Under the pieces are notes generated by a model. The model saw nothing but the letters and a program-made list of their open reading frames with translations, had not been told where the DNA came from and ran no database searches. Source: Stramenopiles sp. TOSAG23-2 (Eukaryota > Sar). Taken from it: a DNA stretch of 10,927 bases. The stretch is from positions 1 through 10,927 of the forward strand of contig LT649976.1 in the NCBI GenBank assembly GCA_900128395.1, read 5' to 3'. This document shows, in pieces, positions 1 through 6,898 of this stretch (position 1 is its first letter; every line of letters starts with the position of its first letter). Made by a program: the position numbers and the translations under genes.

Positions 1-55
1 CGCTGCTAAAACATTATTGATAATACTATCGTTATTTTGTTGTCGTTTCGGATCG
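1..55. repeat. Left arm of exact 55-bp terminal inverted repeat
   Basis: Bases 1-55 equal the reverse complement of 10873-10927 without a mismatch. Base 56 differs (T versus A), the next four agree (TTGG), and similarity then stops. On the minus strand this arm encodes the kinase residues DPKRQQNNDSIINNVLAA. An exact match that ends 55 bases in from both termini is what a de Bruijn graph fork at k=55 would leave, so the repeat probably continues outside the window. Confidence 0.95.
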
Positions 56-236
56 TTTGGATCTATTTCTTTGAAAATTTTATGTACTGTGCCATATCTA
101 CCTTGTCCAATTGGCGGAGATGATGATTTTTTCCATTTAAAACGTATAATCGTCGGGGTATGTTGTTTTTTTAAGACAGCTTCGGGGGTATTTTCAAAAT
201 TGAATTGTTTTGCCGTTGTATTATTTGAATTTCTTC

Positions 237-285
<49 letters not shown>

Positions 286-339
286 GGATGAATTTGGTGT
301 ACGTTTTTCCTTGTTTATTTTGTTTGCTATGGATGCCAT
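1..339 (-). CDS. Protein kinase, N-terminal part (MAP3K/STE11-like), cut by left edge
   Basis: Reading the minus strand from ATG at 339-337 gives 113 codons without a stop, open at the left edge. The protein starts MASIANKINK, has 16 consecutive Asn at about residues 19-34, and then a Trp-Lys-Lys lead-in followed by a glycine-rich ATP loop, IGQGRYGTVHK. It ends ...SIINNVLAA, where kinases have the beta-3 strand with the catalytic Lys (VAxK), so that Lys should be the second codon or so beyond the window. WKK before an IGQG loop is typical of MEKK/STE11-type Ser/Thr kinases, but the subfamily call is inference. The start context AACAATGG is good, and the DENN gene also begins ATGGCATC. The remaining catalytic domain is not in the window. 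The gene lies head-to-tail behind the DENN gene on the same strand. Confidence 0.8.
238..285. repeat. (ATT)16 microsatellite coding poly-Asn
   Basis: Sixteen perfect ATT triplets on the plus strand read as 16 AAT Asn codons in the kinase N-terminus. The tract is pure, with no AAC codons, which suggests recent slippage. Asn tracts elsewhere in the window are more mixed. On the plus strand it produces spurious poly-Leu and poly-Tyr frames. Confidence 0.95.
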
Positions 340-697
340 TGTTATGGAACTGCGTTTATATCAAATTACACTATATTGTTGTTTTATATTGAATATTCTA
401 TTATTATTTTGTAAAGAACATGTTATTATTATATTTATATGTAGGTATATCTATTGTTTTGTTTTTTTGAATTATATTGCCACTACAGGTAAGAAATATA
501 ACGTTTTTGTATACAATTATTTTTATTATTTTTTTTGTCTTATTTCCTCTTTTATCGCACTGATATATGGAATAGTTTATATATCGTGTCTATAGAAGAT
601 ATTTACATATATAATTGAAATAATAGTAGTAGTATTTTATATTTCTGGATGTATTTGTTGTTTCAGCTATTCATAATAACCATAAGCTGCTTGCTGA

Positions 698-731
<34 letters not shown>

Positions 732-1250
732 GTTTTTATTATACATACATACACAGGTTGTTTTTAGGGTTATAATAATAGTAGTATTTTGTATTTAAGG
801 CAAAGTGCTTTTTTGAATTTCGTTACTGTGTCTGTATAAGAATTAAATAACGCCATAATCTATTATCCGGATCCCTTATTATTTTTATTCGTAGGTTCTA
901 ACAACAAAACATCAAAAGTATGGTTGTTTTTGTTGTTGTTGTTTTTGTTGCAATGCATATATATAATATATATTTTAAAATTTACTAAAATATATTTTTG
1001 AACATATATATATATTATAGCGACTTGTAACTCACTTCTATTGAACTGTCACATACAGAGTAGATACGCATCATCATCACATTAATAACATAGACCACAA
1101 CTGCACATCTGTGATGGAAAATTCCAGAGTTCAACGAAATGTTGCTTTCTGGGATCACTAAATTATAGCAGGTTTATACTGTTTTGTACATAAACTTGAG
1201 ACAACACAACCGGTGATGCTCGGATTTTTCGGTCCTAAATGATCATCCTT
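340..1250. other. AT-rich intergenic spacer between DENN 3' end and kinase 5' end
   Basis: No supported gene is visible on either strand. The stretch holds the DENN 3' flank (right side) and the kinase upstream region (left side). It contains a (TA)n tract near 699-731, further TATATA runs near 958-1015, and a 7-bp inverted repeat TTTCAGC/GCTGAAA at about 661-667 and 693-699. A TTG/CAA-rich pair near 899-952 could fold. I found no tRNA-like clover, and short frames here are low-complexity. The plus-strand frame reaching 595 is antisense to the kinase followed by AT-rich spacer. Confidence 0.6.
699..731. repeat. (TA)n microsatellite
   Basis: About 11 AT dinucleotides are followed by a TT interruption and four to five more TA units. 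It lies about 360 bp upstream of the kinase start. A function in transcription is possible but not shown. Confidence 0.9.
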
Positions 1251-4200
1251 TTACAACCATAAATCACTTGGTGTAGCAGTAGTACTACCGAATGTATAAC
1301 TTTTCACACTATGTTGTCGCATATGCCTTATCCGTTCATCACATGTTTCATAGATACCATCACAAACATTTGTATAAATATCTTGTATTTTTTCTACTTG
1401 TTTATATCTACTAAGCCATACAAATCGTTTTAACCAATTACGTCGAACATCTGATGATTGTACAGCAATAATAAATTCAAAATCTTTTTTTTTTCCCTGA
1501 ATTGTTGTTTTTGATGATTTTTCTGGTTCATTTGTAGTAATATTAACATCGTCATTGTCGTCCTCGTCATCATCATCATCATCATCATTGATTGAACTAC
1601 TATTGCGAAAAAATAAATCAAATGGTGATGATTTCCTTTTCAATGGACTTTTACGCGTACCTGAAATTTGAAATGTAAATTCGTTTTCTTTTACAATTTT
1701 CGGTATTGCTAATTCAACATGATATTGTTTTAAATTGATTTTATGTTCAATTGAATTTAATAATAAATCATAACGCATCTGTTTTAATTTGTCTAAATCA
1801 TGTTTATCTGTTAAATTTGTTATTTCATCTTCATGCTTTTTTAAATTAGTTTTATCATCAAATGATGATGATAAATCTACCAAGATGATATTTGTAAATA
1901 TACCTTTTTGTTTAATACTAATATTATTGCCATTTGGTATCAAACCATAATTATTATTATCATTATTATTATCAGTATTGCTATGAGTATTACGGGTACT
2001 ATAATTTATAAAAGTTTGTTGTTGTTGTTGGCGTTCTACAATTTTTATAGCACATGTTAATAAATCAACTTTTGTTATATAATTTGATAGATACAATGTT
2101 GGACTACCTTGTTTATATATAATCCACATATGATATGGTTTCCATGTTTTTGATGATGCTAATAGAAAATTATTTGTATTGTTATTATTATATAATGATA
2201 CGACACTTCCGTATCCTTGTTTTGATAATGTTCTAAATGCTAATGCACGTTTATGCATTTTATGATATGCTGCATTGGCAAATATACTATGTTGTAATCT
2301 ACATTCAATAGTTGAAATAAAGACTTCAAACATTTGTCCACTAACAAATTTTTTAAAAAATGGTGTAGATTGATCATTTCGACTTTCCCCATGTAAGAAA
2401 CCATTTGCATCAAATTTTGTTTGGTATTGCTTTTCGACAATTTGGATTTGCTTATTTAATGTATCATCACTGTTATCATTTACTACCCTACTATTAGTAG
2501 TTCTAGAATTATTATTATTATTATCATTCTGGATATACATCGCATATGATTTGAAACAAGATAACATAAATTTCATAAAGATTTTCTGTATATTTACTTG
2601 ATCAAATTGTTTCATACTATTATTGTTGTTATTATTATTATTGCTTTCATCATCATTAATACCCATTCTATCATTGTCCTTCACTTCAAACGCAAGTTGA
2701 TATATATTTGATTCCTCATCGCTTGAATCAAAACCACCATTGCTACATATGATACCTTGTGCACGACCTACTGATTCATTTCGTCTTCGACCGTCATAAA
2801 CTTTTTTATTAGCATTAATATTACCACGCTTAAATCCAGACAATGATGATGTTAATAAACGAATGGTTGTATTTTTTTCACTCAATTCAGATGCGATCAT
2901 TTTAACTGGTTTTAATACTGCATTTACTTTGTCTATCAATAAACAATCAGGCTCATCCTTATTCTTATTATCTTTGTTTTCTTCTTCTCCATTATTGCTG
3001 TTATTACCGTTCTTATCAACATTTAAACAAAGCATTGTAAATACCTTCTTTGCTAAATCTTTTGTAACTTGCGTGATATTTTCTGGTATCGGTATTGGTT
3101 GCATTTCCTCACATTTAAAATATGGATAAGAACCATAACGTAATAGTCCAACAAATAATGTAAGACATAGACGAAACGGTAACTGAGGTGAATCTTCGCA
3201 TTCATTTCTACCACCCCATACTGTATTTGTATCTAAATCAACTTGTACAATACTATCTGATAATCGACTACATCTAGTCAATACTGTCTTTTCCACACCA
3301 AATAAAAAAGAATTGAAATTATTATTAAAAAAATCACCTTCCTCCACTTGAGCAATATCGATTGGCAATATTGGTATATACGAAGTGACATATTTAAATG
3401 GATAAATTAATGCAAGAAATGTTTCACAAATTGGAAATAATAAATGCAATTCTGTTGAAAAAATAAGAATTTGTTCATTATTCAATATTGCACGAAATAC
3501 ACGTATAATATTTCCTGGTTCTAATTTTTGAAAAACATATGACATGTCAATATCCACTGGATTTGGTATTTTTTGTCTTTGATTATTATAATTCTTCTTA
3601 ATGGAATTATTATATAAATATTTGGTATATTTATTTTTTATTTTTGTATTCTTCTTCTTGTTGTTTGTTGTATCGTGTTTATCGTTTGTATCATTATTAT
3701 GGCCATTATTATGGCCATTATTATTATTATTATTATCACCATCATCATTATCACTTCCATTACTATTGTTGTTATTGCCATCATCATCATTATTGTCATT
3801 GTTGTTTGTTGATGTAGATGATTTACTTTTTGTCGTCTTCAATGGAAATGATTTTTCATGTAAGAATGGTAAATCATGTTCACATTTGTTTTGAAATCTT
3901 GCTAAATTATTTGTACTTAATGCTTCTGTTGTTACTTTAACTACCCAATCATATATAATTTTCTCACATATTTGCATAGTGAACATTGTTTGATCACTTG
4001 AATTATTTTTATAATAACATGCAATATTTGTATCTAATTCATGTTCATAACCATAAATTTTTGAATATAAATAATTTAAATTATGTGAATGGTATTTATT
4101 AGCAGTAGTTAAACAAAAAGCAAGTGGTTGCCATAATGTTCCTCCTTGTTTTGCCATCCTATCACCGTTTTTTTCCGCTTCATTTAATGCCGATAATAAT

Positions 4201-4691
4201 GTACTAGGTAATGCAAAAAGGCACCATTTAATAACGACATGGCCATAATATTGTTCAGCGTTTGGTCCAGTTAAACTAAATGTATGCATTTTGATCGATG
4301 GTGCTGTATGTTCATTTTGATGCATATTTAATTTAATACCACTTGGAAAACAAAATGCACCTAATACTTTTTTATTGATGTATTGATTAAATTTTCCATC
4401 AGAATACAGTTCTTTGAAATGACCACCATTCTCAATGTCTTGCCCGCGCAATCTAGTTTTTAAATATGATGCTCTACCTATTATTTTACGATTCATTTGT
4501 GTTTGCTGATTGGATATATTGAAATTAATACTATCTTTCGCTAAATTATTAATAGCATTTTCATCTAATGTAAATATCGATATACCATAATCATCTGTTA
4601 TATTGTTATTATTATTGTTGTTGTTCTTATTGTTTGTACTTGTCGTTGTAGTTGTTTCTACTTGATTCTTTTCTTGTATTAACGATGCCAT
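1251..4691 (-). CDS. DENN-domain protein (putative Rab guanine-nucleotide exchange factor)
   Basis: This 1146-residue protein starts at ATG 4691-4689 and stops at TAA 1253-1251. Three DENN parts appear in order. uDENN spans about residues 107-200: AFCFPSGI near 112-119, then HTFSLTG and YYGHVVIKW, then PLAFCLTT. The central DENN spans about 388-515: ILIFSTELHLLFPICETFLALIYPF, then YIPILP and FLFGVEK, where families show an LLYPF..YIPxLP..GV pattern. dDENN spans about 700-800: FMKFMLSCFKSYAMYI and STPFFKKFVSGQMFEVFI. The final 300 residues hold strands and a terminal helix with RRNWLKRFVWLSRY, resembling a PH-type domain split by low-complexity inserts, but this is weak. Asn/Asp-rich inserts at about 290-365 separate uDENN from the core, with more near 680-745 and a poly-Asp patch near 1048. 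DENN proteins usually activate Rab GTPases at membranes, and the Rab partner cannot be read here. It is divergent from the pyruvyltransferase gene. Confidence 0.88.
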   Translation of the reverse strand: MASLIQEKNQVETTTTTSTNNKNNNNNNNNITDDYGISIFTLDENAINNLAKDSINFNISNQQTQMNRKIIGRASYLKTRLRGQDIENGGHFKELYSDGKFNQYINKKVLGAFCFPSGIKLNMHQNEHTAPSIKMHTFSLTGPNAEQYYGHVVIKWCLFALPSTLLSALNEAEKNGDRMAKQGGTLWQPLAFCLTTANKYHSHNLNYLYSKIYGYEHELDTNIACYYKNNSSDQTMFTMQICEKIIYDWVVKVTTEALSTNNLARFQNKCEHDLPFLHEKSFPLKTTKSKSSTSTNNNDNNDDDGNNNNSNGSDNDDGDNNNNNNGHNNGHNNDTNDKHDTTNNKKKNTKIKNKYTKYLYNNSIKKNYNNQRQKIPNPVDIDMSYVFQKLEPGNIIRVFRAILNNEQILIFSTELHLLFPICETFLALIYPFKYVTSYIPILPIDIAQVEEGDFFNNNFNSFLFGVEKTVLTRCSRLSDSIVQVDLDTNTVWGGRNECEDSPQLPFRLCLTLFVGLLRYGSYPYFKCEEMQPIPIPENITQVTKDLAKKVFTMLCLNVDKNGNNSNNGEEENKDNKNKDEPDCLLIDKVNAVLKPVKMIASELSEKNTTIRLLTSSLSGFKRGNINANKKVYDGRRRNESVGRAQGIICSNGGFDSSDEESNIYQLAFEVKDNDRMGINDDESNNNNNNNNSMKQFDQVNIQKIFMKFMLSCFKSYAMYIQNDNNNNNSRTTNSRVVNDNSDDTLNKQIQIVEKQYQTKFDANGFLHGESRNDQSTPFFKKFVSGQMFEVFISTIECRLQHSIFANAAYHKMHKRALAFRTLSKQGYGSVVSLYNNNNTNNFLLASSKTWKPYHMWIIYKQGSPTLYLSNYITKVDLLTCAIKIVERQQQQQTFINYSTRNTHSNTDNNNDNNNYGLIPNGNNISIKQKGIFTNIILVDLSSSFDDKTNLKKHEDEITNLTDKHDLDKLKQMRYDLLLNSIEHKINLKQYHVELAIPKIVKENEFTFQISGTRKSPLKRKSSPFDLFFRNSSSINDDDDDDDEDDNDDVNITTNEPEKSSKTTIQGKKKDFEFIIAVQSSDVRRNWLKRFVWLSRYKQVEKIQDIYTNVCDGIYETCDERIRHMRQHSVKSYTFGSTTATPSDLWL

Positions 4692-4730
4692 GATTATTAT
4701 AAAATATGTTGTTCTTATTTATTTTCTATG

Positions 4731-4733
<3 letters not shown>

Positions 4734-4761
<28 letters not shown>
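4734..4761. repeat. (TA)n microsatellite
   Basis: About 13-14 TA units lie some 45 bp upstream of the DENN start codon. It could serve as an AT-rich core promoter element or be plain slippage DNA. Confidence 0.9.
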
Positions 4762-4764
<3 letters not shown>

Positions 4765-4845
4765 CTGCTTTGTTAATTGCTTCATCATACATCAATCTAT
4801 CAATCATATTATTTATCACACATATAATACGTATTAATTAATAAT

Positions 4846-4864
4846 ATTGAAGAAGGTCTTCAAT
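4846..4864. promoter_or_regulatory. Perfect 8+3+8 inverted repeat in divergent promoter
   Basis: ATTGAAGA, the spacer AGG and TCTTCAAT form an exact inverted repeat with a three-base centre, about midway between two divergent starts (155 bp from DENN, 140 bp from the pyruvyltransferase). It has the form of a site for a dimeric DNA-binding protein. No known factor is assigned. Confidence 0.4.
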
Positions 4865-5003
4865 GTAATTTAAACTACTACTATAGAATACATACTAATA
4901 TAGAGAGAGGTAGATTGTTCAATATCCAATCATCGTTGTTCATCAAGGATCATCAATCACTTAATTATACATGTATATATATATATGTTAAACAAAGAAA
5001 ACG

Positions 5004-6446
5004 ATGTTGTTACAAAATGGATCAATATTTTTTACAATATTAATAATCACCATTACATATAATATTATTATTATTAATAATAATCATATAATATATGCAA
5101 AAAATGAAGATTCATCATCATCATCAAATCATCAATATAAAACAACACAGAAACATGATAAATTATATCGTGGCTTGTACCTTGGTTGGCTTGGAAAATA
5201 TAATGAAGGTGATGAAGCAATGTACCACGTTGCGAGTGAATTGTTTGCAAATGTTGGTATCAATATGGGAATTTCTGTGACTCTTTTTCCTTTTAAACCA
5301 CCGTTAACTTGTCATTTATTTCATTTAACATTAACATCATATGATTTTATTATACATGGTGGTGGTTCTATATTAGGATCACCTGAATATCAATGTATTT
5401 TAAAACAAAGTACTGAATTAGGAATTCCAACAATAGTGTTTGGCACGGGATGGGAAGCTAGTGATTCCACTGGTGGTAAACGTCTCCTTCAATATTTTCA
5501 ACAACAAAATGTTGGTTTTAATATAGAAATGAATGAAGATGTTGCAAATCGTCATATTATTGCTATAAAATCATATCAATATGGTGGATTTCGTGGTATA
5601 TATACAAAAACAATTGCTGATTTATTATATCCAAATCATGGTTTTGATATTATAGGTGATTCTGGTATTTTATCAAAACGTTTAATTAATTCATATAGTA
5701 GTACTTTAAACAATGAAATTAATATACAAGAAGAACACGAAGAAGAACAACAAAGAAGAAGAAGAAGAAATACGAAATGGAATATTACTCCATTAACAAA
5801 TGATTTACCAATAATTGCAATTAATTATGGTCAAAACCATCCAGATGATCCTGCTATCTTTCATAGTTCGACAGAGACATTGTTTACATCATTTGTTGAT
5901 CTTGGTGCATCCTTAGTCAAATATGGATACAATGTTATATATTATTCGATGTCAGCAGATGATTTACAATTTGTTGGTAATTTATATACAAAAACGTTTG
6001 ATGTATTAAATGCAATTAATATGCAAGACGATGTTGATTTAGATTTTAATATTAAAGATCGTGTTCATGTATTAAACTATGTACCAGATACAATAAATAT
6101 ATTGGAATTATTATCTGATTCATATTTTAGTATTAATTATAAATTACATGGTAATGTCTTAAGTGCTTCCGTTGGTACACCATTTATATGTGTAGCATAT
6201 CATTTAAAAAGTATGGAATTTGCACGTTTTATTGATATAAGCATTGAAACGAAATATAGTATACGTAGTGATTTCATTGACTCTGCTAATAGTTTTGAAG
6301 CTGCATTGGAAGCATTACATACTGATGGAGAAATGCAACGATATACACAATTATTAAATGAAAAAATAAGTGTGACTAATTTAAAATATAATGAAATGAT
6401 AATGAATGCATTGAAAGATGTAGTGTTGAGGAGGTTGGATAAATAA
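5004..6446 (+). CDS. Polysaccharide pyruvyl transferase family protein, secretory
   Basis: This 480-residue protein starts at ATG 5004 and stops at TAA 6444. Residues 8-32 form a hydrophobic stretch (IFFTILIITITY...) followed by Ser-rich linker, fitting a signal peptide or a type II membrane anchor. The body matches the CsaB/WcaK/Pvg1 family: LGWLGKYNEGDEAM at 60-73 (the G.xNxGDEA motif), DFIIHGGGSILG at 114-125, IVFGTGWEAS at 144-153, IIGDSGIL at 216-223, AINYGQN near 272, and KLHGNVLSASVGTPFICV at 380-397, the family's C-terminal R/K-L-H signature. Members transfer pyruvate from phosphoenolpyruvate to a sugar as a ketal, giving glycans an acid group. The acceptor here is unknown. A charged insert (EEHEEEQQRRRRR) at about 243-255 comes from a purine-rich GAA/AGA run. 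Some family members of unclear activity exist, so the exact reaction is inferred. Confidence 0.85.
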   Translation: MLLQNGSIFFTILIITITYNIIIINNNHIIYAKNEDSSSSSNHQYKTTQKHDKLYRGLYLGWLGKYNEGDEAMYHVASELFANVGINMGISVTLFPFKPPLTCHLFHLTLTSYDFIIHGGGSILGSPEYQCILKQSTELGIPTIVFGTGWEASDSTGGKRLLQYFQQQNVGFNIEMNEDVANRHIIAIKSYQYGGFRGIYTKTIADLLYPNHGFDIIGDSGILSKRLINSYSSTLNNEINIQEEHEEEQQRRRRRNTKWNITPLTNDLPIIAINYGQNHPDDPAIFHSSTETLFTSFVDLGASLVKYGYNVIYYSMSADDLQFVGNLYTKTFDVLNAINMQDDVDLDFNIKDRVHVLNYVPDTINILELLSDSYFSINYKLHGNVLSASVGTPFICVAYHLKSMEFARFIDISIETKYSIRSDFIDSANSFEAALEALHTDGEMQRYTQLLNEKISVTNLKYNEMIMNALKDVVLRRLDK

Positions 6447-6454
6447 ATATGATA

Positions 6455-6468
6455 TGTGTGTGTGTGTG
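6455..6468 (+). repeat. (TG)7 tract just after pyruvyltransferase stop
   Basis: Seven TG units begin eight bases past the TAA. In the transcript this would be a GU-rich element close to the stop codon, a place where such tracts can influence 3'-end processing. Confidence 0.85.
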
Positions 6469-6480
6469 GTTGAAAAGTGG

Positions 6481-6486
6481 AATAAA
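6481..6486 (+). terminator. Candidate polyadenylation signal for pyruvyltransferase gene
   Basis: AATAAA lies 35 bases past the stop codon. A second AATAAA overlaps the stop itself (6442-6447). In AT-rich DNA this hexamer is common, so the assignment rests mainly on position. Confidence 0.4.
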
Positions 6487-6858
6487 GGTGATGAAACCAC
6501 AGGATGTTATACTATATATGGTATTGTGACGAGAGAGCAAGAAGAACAAAGAGAACGAGGAACGGAGGGAGATGTATTTTTTATGAGTGTGTGTTGTGCT
6601 GTACGAATATTTGTTTTTGTTTGCACCAGAGTAAATATATATTTTTATATCATATGTACGTATTAATTAATTACGAACTGGTATAAATTCTTACAATAAT
6701 TTATTTTAAACGAGACGCAAATACGTCGTATGATATATATATATTCTTTTTTTTACGTCGTAATTTTTTTATTTTTTTAAAATTCGTAATGTTGAGATGA
6801 TATATAAAATACTCGTAATTTTTTATACGAATCGGTGGTAAAAAAATAAATTCAAAAC

Positions 6859-6864
6859 TTTATT
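6859..6864 (-). terminator. Candidate polyadenylation signal for copper ATPase gene
   Basis: The plus strand reads TTTATT, which is AATAAA on the coding strand, about 35 bases past the ATPase stop and just after a GT-rich run. Spacing mirrors that of the facing gene. Confidence 0.4.
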
Positions 6865-6870
6865 TTGGTT

Positions 6871-6884
6871 CACACACGCACACG
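6871..6884 (-). repeat. CA-rich tract (GT-rich on minus strand) after ATPase stop
   Basis: CACACACGCACACG reads as a GTGTG-rich element about 15 bases past the ATPase stop on its own strand. It is nearly complementary to the TG tract at 6455-6468, so a read-through transcript could pair the two. Confidence 0.8.
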
Positions 6885-6898
6885 TTCTCTCTCATCTA

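Larger units (their letters stand above)
4692..5003. promoter_or_regulatory. Divergent intergenic region, likely shared promoter
   Basis: These 312 bp separate the starts of the DENN gene (minus) and the pyruvyltransferase gene (plus), so both 5' flanks must lie here. It is very AT-rich, with a (TA)n tract at 4734-4761 near the DENN side, another short TA run at about 4973-4987 just before the pyruvyltransferase start, and a perfect palindrome at 4846-4864. No open frame of note is present. Confidence 0.65.
6447..6898. other. Convergent 3' intergenic region
   Basis: This 452-bp stretch lies between two facing stop codons. It holds AATAAA-type polyadenylation candidates for each gene, a (TG)n tract after one stop and its near-complement CACACACGCACACG before the other, and a cluster of CGTAA/TACG motifs at about 6657-6833. 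The cluster includes TACGTCGTA twice (6722-6730 and 6754-6762) and a TCGTA/TACGA hairpin at 6813-6830. Open frames on the plus strand at 6454-6686 are Cys/Val-rich readings of TG repeats and lack any recognisable domain. Confidence 0.6.

Noticed and set aside
480-500. CAGGTAAG splice-donor-like sequence on the plus strand
   Set aside because: No plus-strand gene lies there; the flanking gene is on the minus strand, so the match is probably chance.
17-595. Plus-strand frame with long poly-Leu and Phe/Tyr-rich tail, looking like a membrane protein
   Set aside because: It is the antisense reading of the kinase poly-Asn tract followed by AT-rich spacer. The minus strand gives a real kinase ATP loop.
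1021-1250. Possible tRNA or structured RNA in the less AT-rich part of the left spacer
   Set aside because: A CAGAGTTCAACG stretch faintly resembles a T-arm, but no matching acceptor stem, D-arm or anticodon arm could be built. A GTTTAT/ATAAAC pair near 1171-1194 is too short to call.
3601-3894. Plus-strand Leu/Ser-rich frames opposite the DENN gene (also 2863-3129)
   Set aside because: They are shadows of Asn/Asp-rich coding sequence read backwards, with no independent domain.
6454-6686. Two short overlapping frames after the pyruvyltransferase gene
   Set aside because: They are built from TG repeats and AT spacer, overlap each other, and lack motifs. The region is better explained as 3' flank.
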